From positions 1,178,001-1,242,000 of the forward strand of contig NZ_LS483429.1 of NCBI RefSeq assembly GCF_900475885.1: a stretch of DNA of 64,000 bases, given 5' to 3'. Origin of the DNA: Haemophilus aegyptius. GTDB lineage: Bacteria > Pseudomonadota > Gammaproteobacteria > Enterobacterales > Pasteurellaceae. The position numbers and the translations under genes are program-made. Below are positions 49,911-60,968 of the stretch, piece by piece (the stretch's first letter is position 1; the number at the start of each line of letters is the position of its first letter). The notes below the pieces were generated by a model, which was given only the letters and a program-made list of their open reading frames with translations, was not told where the DNA came from and made no database searches.

Positions 49911-50630
49911 TTATTTTGTTATCCATTTATCATAGATTTTTTGGTATTCGCCATTTGCTTTAATTGCAGCTAAACCTTTGTTTAATTGTGCAGCCAAATC
50001 TTTGTTTGATTTGTGCATTGCAATACCTAAACCATTACCAAAATATTTTTTATTGGTCACTTTTTCGCCTACAAATTGAATTTCTGGCTCTTTGGAAATC
50101 ATATCGGCGAGCACGGCGGTATCGCCCAAAATAATGTCAATCCGACCGCTCTTTAAGTCTAAAATGGCATTTTGTAAACTTGCATAGGATTTTGGACTAT
50201 ATTGCTTGGTTTCTGCTACGGTATATTGTTGGAATGTTGTACCATTTTGAACACCTATATTTTTTGCACTTTCTAAGGTTGCTTTGCCTTTAAGAGCAAC
50301 ATAGCTTGCAGAGCTATCGTAATACGTATCAGAGAATAACACTTGTTTTGCACGAGCATCGGTAATATCGATTGCGGAAATTGCCGCATCAAAACGTTTT
50401 GCTTTTAAACTTGGAATTAATGAATCAAAGGTTTCGCTCTTGAATTTACAGGTTGCTTGAATTTCTTGACAAATTGCATTTGCCACATCAACATCAAACC
50501 CGATAATTTCGCCTTTTGCATTTGTGGTTTCAAATGGTGGATAGCTAGGTTCCATTGCAAAAGTGAGTTCTTGTGCGCTTACAGCAATAGATGATCCCAA
50601 TAAAATGGCAGTTAATAATGTTTTTTTCAT
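49911..50630 (-). CDS. artI: Arginine-binding periplasmic protein ArtI
   Basis: ArtI delivers arginine to ArtQM. The 239-residue precursor has a signal peptide ending SIAVSA and the bacterial solute-binding type 3 pattern: [30 protein letters not shown]-like start, [19 protein letters not shown] near residue 85 and VGVQNGTT-type hinge. It lies 17 bases after artP. Confidence 0.94.
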   Translation of the reverse strand: MKKTLLTAILLGSSIAVSAQELTFAMEPSYPPFETTNAKGEIIGFDVDVANAICQEIQATCKFKSETFDSLIPSLKAKRFDAAISAIDITDARAKQVLFSDTYYDSSASYVALKGKATLESAKNIGVQNGTTFQQYTVAETKQYSPKSYASLQNAILDLKSGRIDIILGDTAVLADMISKEPEIQFVGEKVTNKKYFGNGLGIAMHKSNKDLAAQLNKGLAAIKANGEYQKIYDKWITK

Positions 50631-50647
50631 CGTAAGCTCCTTATTTT

Positions 50648-51379
50648 CTAGTGAGAAAGATAGTGTTTAAATTGTTCCGTTTTTGGATTTTCAAAGCAAT
50701 CAGCGGATCCCATTTCGACGATTTTACCTTGTTCCATATAGACGACTTTTGTCGCCACTTTTTGCGCCACATTGACTTCGTGGGTCACAATCACTTGCGT
50801 AATGCCAGTTTCTTGTAATTCTTTAATAATATCTACAACTTGCGCTGTAATTTCTGGATCTAGCGCAGCCGTTGGTTCATCAAATAACAGAACTTGTGGC
50901 TTCATCATTAGTGCGCGCGCTATTGCTACACGTTGTTGCTGTCCCCCTGACAAATGTAATGGAAAGCGATCGGCAAGTTGTTCTAAACGTAAACGTTTTA
51001 ACAATTCCATTGCATCAGTTTTCGCTTCATTTTCACTCACACCACGCACTTTCATTGGTGCTTCAATTAGGTTTTCAATTACCGTTAAGTGCGGCCAAAG
51101 ATGATATTGTTGAAAAACCATTCCTACATCTTGACGTAATTGTCGGATTGCTTTGGGATTTGCCATTGCATCGGATAAATTAAAATCATTATTTGCAATG
51201 CTTAATTCGCCAGACTTTGGCACTTCTAACAAATTTAATGTGCGAATTAATGTACTTTTGCCTGCACCACTTGGACCCAGCAACACAACGGTATCGCCTT
51301 CTTCTGCTTCAAGGTTAATATCAAATAACGCTTGTGATGAACCGTAAAAGAAATTGAGATTTTTAATACGAATAGCCAT
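50648..51379 (-). CDS. artP: Arginine ABC transporter ATPase ArtP
   Basis: The 243-residue ATPase powers ArtQM. Walker [10 protein letters not shown] is near residue 35, signature [16 protein letters not shown] near 144 and Walker [15 protein letters not shown] near 164. It is the first gene of artPIQM, the order found in E. coli. Confidence 0.95.
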   Translation of the reverse strand: MAIRIKNLNFFYGSSQALFDINLEAEEGDTVVLLGPSGAGKSTLIRTLNLLEVPKSGELSIANNDFNLSDAMANPKAIRQLRQDVGMVFQQYHLWPHLTVIENLIEAPMKVRGVSENEAKTDAMELLKRLRLEQLADRFPLHLSGGQQQRVAIARALMMKPQVLLFDEPTAALDPEITAQVVDIIKELQETGITQVIVTHEVNVAQKVATKVVYMEQGKIVEMGSADCFENPKTEQFKHYLSH

Positions 51380-51410
51380 TTTTCTTCTCTATGCTTTATA
51401 AGATGAAAAA

Positions 51411-51439
51411 ATATTACATTTTTATGCATAATTATGCAA
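51411..51439 (-). promoter_or_regulatory. artP promoter with ArgR-like box
   Basis: On - the promoter reads TTGCAT (51439-51434), 17 bases, TAATAT (51416-51411). The palindrome TGCATAATTATGCA (51425-51438) matches an ARG box (TGAATAATTATTCA) at 12 of 14 bases and overlaps the -35. Repression by ArgR with arginine is expected, as for artP of E. coli. Confidence 0.7.
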
Positions 51440-51452
51440 GCACTATTAATAA

Positions 51453-51477
51453 AAAATCCCAAAAAATTTGGGATTTT
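51453..51477 (-). terminator. Terminator after gmhA
   Basis: AAAATCCCAAA pairs with TTTGGGATTTT, with T's following on -. It separates gmhA from the art promoter. Confidence 0.88.
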
Positions 51478-51504
51478 AAAAACTTGATTGAAATCAACCG
51501 CACT

Positions 51505-52155
<651 letters not shown>

Positions 52156-52295
52156 CTAAATAAAAATTCATCTTTTTTCGATGAAATGATGATTTTTTGC
52201 GATTTAGATCGAAAAAATAAGTTTGAGTAGTTGGGGATTTTTCAAGATATGTTTATCTTACGTAAATTCTTAGCCCTTTAATTTTCAAAAACACA

Positions 52296-53102
52296 ATGAA
52301 ATTTTACCGCACTTTGTTACTTTTCTTTGCTAGTTCTTTTGCTTTTGCTAACTCAGATTTAATGCTTCTTCATACCTATAATAATCAACCCATAGAGGGT
52401 TGGGTGATGTCTGAAAAGTTAGATGGCGTACGCGGTTATTGGAATGGAAAGCAATTATTAACCCGACAAGGGCAACCTTTATCGCCGCCCGCTTATTTCA
52501 TTAAGGATTTTCCGCCTTTTGCGATTGATGGCGAATTATTTAGTGAGCGAAATCATTTTGAGGAAATTTCATCCATCACAAAATCTTTCAAAGGTGATGG
52601 TTGGGAAAAACTTAAATTGTATGTTTTTGATGTGCCTGATGCAGAGGGCAATTTATTTGAGCGTTTAGCTAAATTAAAAGCGCATTTACTTGAACATCCA
52701 ACAACTTACATTGAAATTATTGAGCAAATTCCTGTTAAAGATAAAACCCATTTATATCAATTTCTTGCACAAGTCGAAAATTTGCAAGGCGAGGGCGTTG
52801 TTGTACGTAACCCTAATGCACCTTATGAACGTAAGCGAAGCTCACAAATTTTAAAATTGAAAACAGCACGAGATGAAGAATGTACGGTTATTGCACACCA
52901 TAAAGGCAAAGGACAATTTGAAAATGTGATGGGTGCTTTAACTTGTAAAAATCATCGGGGAGAATTTAAAATCGGTTCGAGTTTTAATTTAAACGAACGA
53001 GAAAATCCCCCTCCGATAGGATCTGTGATTACTTATAAATATCGAGGCATTACGAATAGTGGAAAACCTCGATTTGCAACCTATTGGCGAGAGAAAAAAT
53101 GA
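52296..53102 (+). CDS. Periplasmic ATP-dependent DNA ligase
   Basis: This is the small ATP-dependent ligase typical of Haemophilus. The 268-residue precursor has a signal peptide (MKFYRTLLLFFASSFAFA), so it acts in the periplasm. The nucleotidyl lysine is in motif I SEKLDGVRGYW near residue 41; EGVVVRNPNAPY (motif IV region) near 168 and a C-terminal OB fold follow. An uptake signal encodes FYRTLL in the signal peptide. In a naturally competent species a role in sealing incoming DNA is attractive but unproven. Confidence 0.95.
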   Translation: MKFYRTLLLFFASSFAFANSDLMLLHTYNNQPIEGWVMSEKLDGVRGYWNGKQLLTRQGQPLSPPAYFIKDFPPFAIDGELFSERNHFEEISSITKSFKGDGWEKLKLYVFDVPDAEGNLFERLAKLKAHLLEHPTTYIEIIEQIPVKDKTHLYQFLAQVENLQGEGVVVRNPNAPYERKRSSQILKLKTARDEECTVIAHHKGKGQFENVMGALTCKNHRGEFKIGSSFNLNERENPPPIGSVITYKYRGITNSGKPRFATYWREKK

Positions 53103-53130
53103 GCCTATTTATAAATCTGACAAAATGAAT

Positions 53131-54114
53131 TTAATCAATATGGAAACAAGCGATTAATTTTCCATCAGTATATTGTTCCAAGTGCGGTTGATTTTCACGA
53201 CATTTTTCTGTCGCTTTCCAACAACGAGGATTAAATGCACAGCCTTTTGGCGGATTAATTGGGCTTGGCAATTCGCCTGTCAGTTTTATGCGCTCACGGC
53301 GCAAGTTTGGCGACAAACGTGGCGTTGCTGAAAGTAACGCTTTGGTATAAGGATGCTGAGGATTAGAAAAAATCTGCTCTGTCGTCCCTTTTTCAATACA
53401 ACGACCTAGATACATTACCATCACTTCATCAGCGATATGTTCTACCACAGAAAGATCGTGTGAAATGAATACGTAAGACAAGCCTAATTCATCTTGTAAA
53501 TCCATCATTAAATTCAGTACTTGTGCACGTACGGAAACATCCAATGCAGAAACAGGCTCATCGGCAACAACGACATCGGGATCTAACATTAAACCACGAG
53601 CGATGGCAATACGTTGGCGTTGTCCGCCTGAGAACATGTGGGGATAACGATCATAAAATTCAGCGCGCAAGCCCACTTTTTCCATCATCGATAAAACTTT
53701 TTCTCGACGTTCTTTGGCGGAAAGTTTTGTATTGATGATTAATGGTTCTTCCAAAATTGAACCAATCTTTTTGCGTGGATTTAACGATGCGTAAGGATTT
53801 TGAAAAACTATTTGAATTTTTTTACGACGTAGTGCTTTTGTTTCAGAATCATTTTCTAAAAAATTATGTCCTTTGTAATAAAGTTCGCCTTTGGTTGGTT
53901 CTTCAATCATTGTCAATAAACGACCTAGCGTTGATTTTCCACAACCTGATTCCCCCACGACTGCTAAAGTTTTACCTCGTTCAAGCTGAAAAGAGACACC
54001 ATCCAACGCTTTTACTTGCTGTGGTTTTGCAAACAAGCCTTTTTTTACAGGGTAATATTTTTTTAAGCCAATGGCATTTAATAATGGCGTATTTTCTTTT
54101 ACTTCATTCGTCAT
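53131..54114 (-). CDS. dppF: Dipeptide ABC transporter ATPase DppF
   Basis: DppF is one of two ATPases of the peptide importer. The 327-residue protein has Walker A GESGCGKSTLG near residue 56, signature FSGGQRQRIAIARGL near 160, Walker B DVVVADEPVSALD, and the C-terminal cysteine-rich region GCAFNPRCWKATEKC shared by Opp/Dpp ATPases. It starts two bases after dppD. Confidence 0.95.
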   Translation of the reverse strand: MTNEVKENTPLLNAIGLKKYYPVKKGLFAKPQQVKALDGVSFQLERGKTLAVVGESGCGKSTLGRLLTMIEEPTKGELYYKGHNFLENDSETKALRRKKIQIVFQNPYASLNPRKKIGSILEEPLIINTKLSAKERREKVLSMMEKVGLRAEFYDRYPHMFSGGQRQRIAIARGLMLDPDVVVADEPVSALDVSVRAQVLNLMMDLQDELGLSYVFISHDLSVVEHIADEVMVMYLGRCIEKGTTEQIFSNPQHPYTKALLSATPRLSPNLRRERIKLTGELPSPINPPKGCAFNPRCWKATEKCRENQPHLEQYTDGKLIACFHID

Positions 54115-54116
54115 TA

Positions 54117-55109
54117 TTAAGCTCCTTGATATTCAACTGGATTGCCTTGCTCGTTCAGCGGAGTATGGCATTTTACTTTACGCGAACCGATATGATGCAA
54201 TTGAGGTTCAACTTGGTGACAATATTCGGTGGCATAAGGGCAGCGAGGATTTAATAAACAGCCTGTTGGGCGATCGTATTTTCCAGGGACGACCCCTTGT
54301 AATGATTCTAAGCGAGATTTTCCCTCTGCAAATTCAGGTAATGAACGTAACAAGGCTTGTGTGTAAGGGTGTTTTGGCTCGCGGAAAATATCTTTTGCGG
54401 TGCCTTCTTCAACGATTTGTCCAGCATACATCACGATAATTCGCTCTGCCGCTTCAGCCACAAGTGCTAGATCGTGAGTAATCAAAATTAGGGACATACA
54501 TTCTTTCTTTTGCAATTCAAGTAAGAGTTCCATAATTTGAGCTTGGATAGTCACGTCTAATGCCGTGGTTGGTTCATCAGCAATCAATAATTTAGGTCTG
54601 CAAGCAATTGCCATCGCAATCATCACGCGCTGGCTCATTCCACCAGACAGCTGATGGGGATAAACATCAATCCGAGATTCAGGATCAGGAATACCGACCA
54701 ATTTTAAAAGCTCTAAAGTGCGGTCTTTTCTCGCCTTTTTTGTGCCGCCCTCGTGAGTTTTTAACGCCTCCATAATTTGGAAGCCCACAGTATAAGCAGG
54801 ATTCAAACTTGTCATCGGATCTTGGAAAATCATCGCAACATCAGCACCAATAAGCTGGCGTTTAGCTTTACTCTCTAAAGTGAGTAAATCAGTATTTTCA
54901 AATTGCAAGAATTCAGCAGATACACGTCCAGGATGATCAATTAATCCCATAATAGCGAGAGAACTCACAGATTTACCTGAGCCCGATTCCCCCACAATGC
55001 CAAGCACTTCGCCTTGTGCGACTTGGTAGCTGATACGATCCACTGCTTTAAATGGCGTTTTTTTATCGCCAAAGTGAACAGAAAGTTCTTTTACGTCTAA
55101 TAATGCCAT
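54117..55109 (-). CDS. dppD: Dipeptide ABC transporter ATPase DppD
   Basis: The 330-residue partner ATPase has Walker [14 protein letters not shown] near residue 40, signature [16 protein letters not shown] near 158 and Walker [14 protein letters not shown]. The C-terminal [15 protein letters not shown] is the Opp/Dpp family tail. It follows dppC with a 9-base gap. Confidence 0.95.
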   Translation of the reverse strand: MALLDVKELSVHFGDKKTPFKAVDRISYQVAQGEVLGIVGESGSGKSVSSLAIMGLIDHPGRVSAEFLQFENTDLLTLESKAKRQLIGADVAMIFQDPMTSLNPAYTVGFQIMEALKTHEGGTKKARKDRTLELLKLVGIPDPESRIDVYPHQLSGGMSQRVMIAMAIACRPKLLIADEPTTALDVTIQAQIMELLLELQKKECMSLILITHDLALVAEAAERIIVMYAGQIVEEGTAKDIFREPKHPYTQALLRSLPEFAEGKSRLESLQGVVPGKYDRPTGCLLNPRCPYATEYCHQVEPQLHHIGSRKVKCHTPLNEQGNPVEYQGA

Positions 55110-55118
55110 TCTGTTTTC

Positions 55119-56006
55119 CTATTGTTTGAGTTTTGGATCAAGGGCATCACGCAAGCCATCGCCCATTAAGTTGAAAGCTAATACCAAAGATAAAATCACT
55201 AAGCCAGGAATTGTAACTAACCAGTTTGCCGCTTGCATAAAACCACGAGCTTCGGAAAGCATTGTACCAAGTTCTGGTGTTGGTGGTTTTGCACCAATGC
55301 CTAAGAAACCAAGTGTTGCGAGTTCTAAGATGGCATTGGAAATGCCCATTGTCATTTGCACAATTAAAGGGGCTAAACAGTTTGGTAAAATCACAATAAA
55401 CATGAGGCGTAAAATACCTGCCCCTGCCACTTTAGATGAAGTCACATAATCACGATTTTTTTCATTCATCATCGCTGCTCGAGTTAAACGCACATAGCTA
55501 GGAATCGATACCACGGCGATCGCTAAAGTGGCATTGGCGAGTGATGGCTCTAAAATAGAGACGACTACAATCGTCAAAAGTAAGTTTGGAATTGCGAGCA
55601 TAATATCAATTAGGCGAATGATAATTGTATCTAGCACGCCGCCATAATAGCCAGAAATCAAGCCAAGGCTTGTACCAAAGGCGCAAGATAGTAATACGAT
55701 GATAAATCCCGCAAAGACGGAAATTCGCGTTCCATAAATAATACGCGAAAGAATATCTCGCCCAATATCGTCTGTGCCGAGTAAATAAGCAGGATTACCG
55801 CCCTCATACCAAGCGGGTGGCAATAAAAGTGCGGTACGATTTTGTTCTGTTGGATCAAAAGGTGCAATATAAGGCGCGAGAATGCTGATTAAGGCAACAA
55901 TCAAAATAAAAATTAAACCAATTAGCGCACCACGATTTTGTTTAAAGTAAAACCAAAATTCTTGTAAGGGTGTTTTTGGCGCGAAAGTTAAAGGCGTGTC
56001 AGACAT
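55119..56006 (-). CDS. dppC: Dipeptide ABC transporter permease DppC
   Basis: The 295-residue permease has an N-terminal cytoplasmic tail, about six membrane segments and the EAA-type loop near SSKVAGAGILRLMFIVILPN. LLGTDDIGRDILSRIIYGTR near residue 76 is characteristic of DppC/OppC. It lies between dppB and dppD. Confidence 0.95.
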   Translation of the reverse strand: MSDTPLTFAPKTPLQEFWFYFKQNRGALIGLIFILIVALISILAPYIAPFDPTEQNRTALLLPPAWYEGGNPAYLLGTDDIGRDILSRIIYGTRISVFAGFIIVLLSCAFGTSLGLISGYYGGVLDTIIIRLIDIMLAIPNLLLTIVVVSILEPSLANATLAIAVVSIPSYVRLTRAAMMNEKNRDYVTSSKVAGAGILRLMFIVILPNCLAPLIVQMTMGISNAILELATLGFLGIGAKPPTPELGTMLSEARGFMQAANWLVTIPGLVILSLVLAFNLMGDGLRDALDPKLKQ

Positions 56007-56020
56007 AATTTCTCCTACAA

Positions 56021-57022
56021 TTAATGACGGATACGCGGATTGACCACGCCGTAAAGTAAATCGACGGTTAAATTCACCACAATAATAATGGTTGCAATAA
56101 TCAATACAGAACCTTGCAACACAGGATAATCACGGGCTTGAATGGCATCAATAATCCATTTCCCAATCCCCGGCCAAGAGAAAATGGTTTCTGTGAGAAC
56201 TGCACCAGAAAGCAATTGACCTACAATTAACCCGACCACAGTGACAACAGGAATTAACGCATTACGCAATGCGTGAACAATAACAATTCGAGTATAGCTT
56301 AAACCTTTTGCTTTAGCCGTGCGAATGTAATCTTCGCCTAATACTTCCAGCATTGCAGATCGTGTCATACGCGTAATAATGGCGAGAGGAACTGTGCCTA
56401 GGACTATGGCAGGAAGAATTAAGGATTTCACCGCATTTTCGAAGGCACCTGGCATACCAGAAAGCCAGCTATCAATAAGCATAAATCCTGTTGGTGTATC
56501 GATCCAAAATTCATTATCTAAACGCCCACCTTGTGGCAAACCGAGTTGTGGCGAAACATATAAAATTAAAATTAAACCCCACCAGAAAATCGGCATAGAA
56601 TAACCTGTGAGCGATGCAGCTGTAACGGTGTGAGAAATCCAACTGTCTTTTTTTACCGCGGCAATCGTGCCTAAAATTACGCCGCCTAATAACGACCAAA
56701 ATAACGCAAAAAAAGCTAATTCAGCGGTGGCAGGGAAAAGTGTAAAAAATTCACTAAGAACAGGTTGTTGAGTGCGGAACGATGCACCGAAATCCCCTTG
56801 AATTACATTGCCAATATAGTGGAAATATTGCTGATAAAGAGGTAAATCTAAACCCAATTGGTGCATCATTTGTTGATGTACTTCTGCCGTTAAGCCGCGT
56901 TCCCCCATCATAATTTCCACAGGATCACCGGGAATAAAATGCACAAGGGCAAAGGTAATAAGAGTAATGGCAATAAAAGTAGGGATCACCATTAAGATTC
57001 GTTTGAATACAAATTTAAACAT
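56021..57022 (-). CDS. dppB: Dipeptide ABC transporter permease DppB
   Basis: DppB is the other permease, 333 residues with about six membrane segments. VHFIPGDPVEIMMGERG near residue 28 and the loop DYIRTAKAKGLSYTRIVIVH near 230 are DppB/OppB hallmarks. It is the first gene of dppBCDF. No binding-protein gene is present here; in H. influenzae peptide- and heme-binding proteins encoded elsewhere are known to use this permease. Confidence 0.95.
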   Translation of the reverse strand: MFKFVFKRILMVIPTFIAITLITFALVHFIPGDPVEIMMGERGLTAEVHQQMMHQLGLDLPLYQQYFHYIGNVIQGDFGASFRTQQPVLSEFFTLFPATAELAFFALFWSLLGGVILGTIAAVKKDSWISHTVTAASLTGYSMPIFWWGLILILYVSPQLGLPQGGRLDNEFWIDTPTGFMLIDSWLSGMPGAFENAVKSLILPAIVLGTVPLAIITRMTRSAMLEVLGEDYIRTAKAKGLSYTRIVIVHALRNALIPVVTVVGLIVGQLLSGAVLTETIFSWPGIGKWIIDAIQARDYPVLQGSVLIIATIIIVVNLTVDLLYGVVNPRIRH

Positions 57023-57040
57023 TCCATCACTCGTAGATAA

Positions 57041-57071
57041 TAAAAGTGCGGTAAAAATTCACCGCACTTTT
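57041..57071. terminator. Inverted uptake-signal pair upstream of dppB
   Basis: AAAAGTGCGGT and ACCGCACTTTT form an 11-bp stem around AAAAATTC. It follows uvrD and precedes dppB, so it probably ends uvrD transcription. Confidence 0.85.
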
Positions 57072-57111
57072 CAAAGAAATTAATCGGTAAAAAATATAAT
57101 ACTCTTGAATT

Positions 57112-59295
57112 CTACCGCACTTTTTCCAATTTTGCCAAATGCGCAATCAACCATTTAATGCCTTGCGCTTGGAATGCTATTTGTAAACGTGTGTTATTTT
57201 CAGATCCTTCCACATTAATCACTGTGCCGAAACCAAATTTTTCGTGTTTAACTTTTTGACCCATTTTCCATTCATTTTCGACCGCACTGGTATTCGACAA
57301 TGAACCGACTTTTGCTAGGTTCATCGCACGCGTGACTGTCCCTCGTAAACGAATTTCTTGGATACATTCTCTCGGTAATTCTGCGATAAACCGTGATGGC
57401 AAATGGCGTTCTTCTTTGGCATATAATCGACGGCTTTCCGCATAAGAGATGGTCAGTTTTTTCTGTGCGCGAGTAATACCGACATAAGCTAAACGACGCT
57501 CTTCTTCTAAACGTCCGGGTTCTTCAAAAGAACGAAAACTTGGGAATAATCCTTCTTCTACGCCCACCATAAATACACGAGGAAATTCTAAGCCTTTCGC
57601 AGAGTGCAACGTCATCATTTCTACACAAGATTGATGCGGCGAGGCTTGTTCTTCGCCAGCTTCTAAGGAAGCGTGCGTTAAAAAGGCAGTGAGTTCGGTC
57701 ATTTCTTCCGCATTATCAGGTTTGATAAATTCACGGGTTGCGGTAACTAATTCTTCCAAATTTTCAATACGCACTTCGCCTTTTTCGCCTTTTTCTTGTT
57801 GATACATTTCATATAAGCCCGAATGTTTAATCACAAAATCAGTTTGTGCGAAAAGCGGCATTTCTGCGGTATCAAGTTGTAATGAATTAATTAATTCTTG
57901 GAAACGTAATAAGGCTGTGGAGGCTCGCCCTGCCAACATATTTTCTTGTGTTGCGACTTGTACTGCTTGCCATAAGGTAATTTGGCGTTCACGTGTTAAG
58001 TTACGCAATATATCTAAAGTGCGGTCGCCAATGCCACGGGTTGGCGTATTAATTACACGCTCAAAAGCCGCATCATCTTGACGATTATTAATCAAACGAA
58101 GATAGGCTAACGCATCTTTAATTTCTTGACGTTCGAAGAAACGCATACCGCCATAAATACGATATGGAATTTGACAACGAATTAAGGCTTCTTCAATAAC
58201 CCGTGATTGGCTATTACTACGATAAAGTACAGCGCAATCATCAAGTTTTCCGCCATGTTCTACCCAATCCTGAATTTGTGAAGCGACAAATTTTGCTTCA
58301 TCTAATTCATTAAAGGCAGAATAGATGCCCACAGGATCGCCTTTTTCACCCTCTGTCCATAAATTTTTACCAAGACGATCACTATTGTTTGCAATTAATT
58401 CATTTGCGCTGTTTAGGATATTGGCGGTAGAACGATAGTTTTGTTCAAGGAGAATTGTCTCGGCTTTGAAATCTTTCAAGAATTTTTGGATATTTTCAAT
58501 TTGCGCACCACGCCAACCGTATATAGATTGATCATCATCGCCTACGATCATGACTTTGCCTGTTTTTCCAGCAAGAATTTTGATCCATTTATATTGGATT
58601 TTATTGGTGTCTTGAAATTCATCCACCAAAATATGCTGAAAACGTTGTTGATAACGTTGCAAAATTAATGGTTTTTTCTCAAATAATTCATAGACCCGAA
58701 TTAATAATTCAGCAAAATCGACCAACCCTGCGCGATCGCAAGTGTCTTGATAGATCTGATAAATTTTAATCCATTCACGTTCTTGGCGATCATTAAAATC
58801 TTCAATATCATTTGGTCGCAAGCCTTCATCTTTTTTGTTATTGATGTACCAACAAGCCTGTTTAGGCGGAAAAGCTTTTTCATCAAAATTATGTAATTTT
58901 AATAATCGTTTAATTAAACGAAGTTGATCTTCTGAATCTAAAATTTGGAAATCTTGTGGCAATCCCACATCTAAATGATGAGCTCGCAACAAACGATGAG
59001 CAATGCTATGGAAGGTGCCAATCCACATACCAAATAATTGATGTTGTGCGTGTTTGGCAAGGGTAGATTGAATACGATGACGCATTTCTGCTGCGGCTTT
59101 ATTGGTAAACGTCACCGCCATAATGCTGCCTTCAGAAATATTTTCGACCGCAATTAACCAAGCAATACGGTGCGTCAATACACGCGTTTTGCCCGATCCT
59201 GCACCAGCTAGCACTAGGCGATTACCAAGAGGAGCAGCTACGGCTTCGCGTTGTTTATCGTTGAGTCCGTCAAGTAATTCAGAAATATCCATCAT
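57112..59295 (-). CDS. uvrD: DNA helicase II UvrD
   Basis: UvrD is the superfamily 1 helicase of nucleotide-excision and mismatch repair. The 727-residue protein has Walker A AGAGSGKTRVLTHRI near residue 31, motif II VDEFQDTN near 221, DDDQSIYGWRGA near 249, and MTLHSAKGLEFPRVFMVG with YVGITRAQKKL at the C-terminal motor. ATG 59295 follows no strong ribosome site; MDISELLDGL one codon later is equally possible. Confidence 0.98.
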   Translation of the reverse strand: MMDISELLDGLNDKQREAVAAPLGNRLVLAGAGSGKTRVLTHRIAWLIAVENISEGSIMAVTFTNKAAAEMRHRIQSTLAKHAQHQLFGMWIGTFHSIAHRLLRAHHLDVGLPQDFQILDSEDQLRLIKRLLKLHNFDEKAFPPKQACWYINNKKDEGLRPNDIEDFNDRQEREWIKIYQIYQDTCDRAGLVDFAELLIRVYELFEKKPLILQRYQQRFQHILVDEFQDTNKIQYKWIKILAGKTGKVMIVGDDDQSIYGWRGAQIENIQKFLKDFKAETILLEQNYRSTANILNSANELIANNSDRLGKNLWTEGEKGDPVGIYSAFNELDEAKFVASQIQDWVEHGGKLDDCAVLYRSNSQSRVIEEALIRCQIPYRIYGGMRFFERQEIKDALAYLRLINNRQDDAAFERVINTPTRGIGDRTLDILRNLTRERQITLWQAVQVATQENMLAGRASTALLRFQELINSLQLDTAEMPLFAQTDFVIKHSGLYEMYQQEKGEKGEVRIENLEELVTATREFIKPDNAEEMTELTAFLTHASLEAGEEQASPHQSCVEMMTLHSAKGLEFPRVFMVGVEEGLFPSFRSFEEPGRLEEERRLAYVGITRAQKKLTISYAESRRLYAKEERHLPSRFIAELPRECIQEIRLRGTVTRAMNLAKVGSLSNTSAVENEWKMGQKVKHEKFGFGTVINVEGSENNTRLQIAFQAQGIKWLIAHLAKLEKVR

Positions 59296-59906
59296 AAACT
59301 ATCTTTAATCTGTTTAAATTTACAGTTATTATAGTCCCATCTATCTTGTGAAACAATAAGATTTGTGAGTATATCAAAAGTAGGGTAGAACATTTTAAGA
59401 ATAATATTAAGCGGGATTCTCCTATATCCTTAAACTCAACATCAAAACCATATGCTTTGAAAGCTATTTTTATACTATTTATAAACAAACTTTTAATTCG
59501 TTTACCTCTCATTCCTAAAATGTAAGGTTTCTCATTTTTCCAAAAATACCCATGATGAACAATAATAGTATAGGAATGTTGTTTAATGACTTAATCAATA
59601 CTTGATTTGCTCGGATTCCTGTAATGATTTTATAAACATTTGCTTTTCTTTCTACTTGCACGCCATTTTACGCATAGTCGGTGATTTTGTCCGAATTAAG
59701 TTTTAGGTTAAAAAGTTACTCAAATTCAATGTTATTCATAATTAATACAAATAAGAAAGAGTGAGATATGGTACAAAATTCCAAAAAATGGTTAGCACAA
59801 AGGAATGGGAGAAGTGTGCTATCCAAGTTTCATTATGATCACTCTCTAAAGTAGAAAACGTCATATACTAAATTATATACTGATCAAAAAATAATATTTC
59901 CTTCTA
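59296..59906. other. Gene-poor stretch with decayed coding remnants
   Basis: No intact gene is supported in these 611 bases. On -, 59512-59410 reads MRGKRIKSLFINSIKIAFKA then YGFDVEFKDIGESR. A frame change near 59405 continues as ILKMFYPTFDILTNLIVSQ to a stop at 59295-59300, so this looks like the end of a broken gene I do not recognise. On +, a 28-codon frame at 59768-59854 (MVQNSKKWLAQRNG...) has a weak GAGTGAG ribosome site. Neither is called as a gene. Confidence 0.5.
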
Positions 59907-60542
59907 TTACTCAATACCAATCAATTTATGTGTTTGTAAACTTAGCTGCCATTTAGGTTTATTTGAACGTTGATTCAATTGACCAAGTAAAGTGATAGTC
60001 TCAAGTAAATTCATTTTCCCATCAATTTCACAAGGTGAAAGATAGTAATTCTTTGCTTTTATTTTTTGCTCGATCAATTCACAAAATGATGGCATATTAC
60101 TGTCCATTACAATACGTACTTCATTTGCAAATGGAATGCAACGCTTTTCATACTTATGAGCATAAAGGCTCTTAGGACTCGTCGCAATATAATCTATTTG
60201 TGCAGGAATTGCTTTTAGACCATTGGTTTCAATTGCAAGAAAATAGCCATCTGATTTAAATTGCTCAAGTAAGTATTCAATTTTTGGTACAATTGTTGGC
60301 TCACCACCTGTGATGATAATATTCTTTGACGAAAATGACCGCACTTTTTCTAGAATTTGTGATACAGACCAGCGTTTAAAATTATTATAAGGTGTATCAC
60401 ACCAAGGACAGTCTAGATTGCATTTACCAAATCGTACAAAAACACTTGGCATTCCCGTATTGAAGCCCTCCCCTTGCAGACTTTCAAAAATTTCGACTAT
60501 GTTAAAGTTCGGTTCAAAATCATGATATTTTTCCATCAACAT
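59907..60542 (-). CDS. queE: 7-carboxy-7-deazaguanine synthase QueE
   Basis: QueE is a radical-SAM enzyme that contracts the ring to form 7-carboxy-7-deazaguanine on the way to queuosine. The 211-residue protein has the substrate cap region IFESLQGEGFNTG, the cluster site GKCNLDCPWCD near residue 41 and IITGGEPT near 76. It begins directly after the queD stop. Confidence 0.94.
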   Translation of the reverse strand: MLMEKYHDFEPNFNIVEIFESLQGEGFNTGMPSVFVRFGKCNLDCPWCDTPYNNFKRWSVSQILEKVRSFSSKNIIITGGEPTIVPKIEYLLEQFKSDGYFLAIETNGLKAIPAQIDYIATSPKSLYAHKYEKRCIPFANEVRIVMDSNMPSFCELIEQKIKAKNYYLSPCEIDGKMNLLETITLLGQLNQRSNKPKWQLSLQTHKLIGIE

Positions 60543-60968
60543 TTACTCCTGATACTCGCAAAATGAAGTTGGAGTTTCCCATAAACGAATGGATGATATG
60601 GACAGTTGTTCATCATGTTTTAAACGATTAAAAATAAAACGAGCTATTTCTTCTGCCGTAGTTCTAAAGGGAACACCAAAAGTTTTTGAGTTTAACTTTT
60701 GCAATAGAGTGGCAATTTGGCTTTCTCGCTCATTGGTTTGATCATAAATAAAGGCGTGATCCATCGGATCTAAAATAACTTTTTTCACAATAGACTTTAG
60801 ATCTGAAAAATCAATGACCATTGCTTTTTTTGCACCTGATTTATATAAGTCGCCCGAAATTTCAACTTGTAATTTATATGTGTGTCCATGTAAATTTTGA
60901 CATTTCCCATCATGTCCATCTAATAAATGTGCCATGTCAAAGCTAAATTCTTTGGAAATTTTAAACAT
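60543..60968 (-). CDS. queD: 6-carboxytetrahydropterin synthase QueD
   Basis: QueD makes 6-carboxy-tetrahydropterin from dihydroneopterin triphosphate. The 141-residue protein has zinc-binding histidines in FDMAHLLDG and [10 protein letters not shown], the catalytic cysteine in GKCQNLHGH, and MDHAFIYDQ near residue 76. Its start overlaps the end of queC by 8 bases. Confidence 0.94.
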   Translation of the reverse strand: MFKISKEFSFDMAHLLDGHDGKCQNLHGHTYKLQVEISGDLYKSGAKKAMVIDFSDLKSIVKKVILDPMDHAFIYDQTNERESQIATLLQKLNSKTFGVPFRTTAEEIARFIFNRLKHDEQLSISSIRLWETPTSFCEYQE

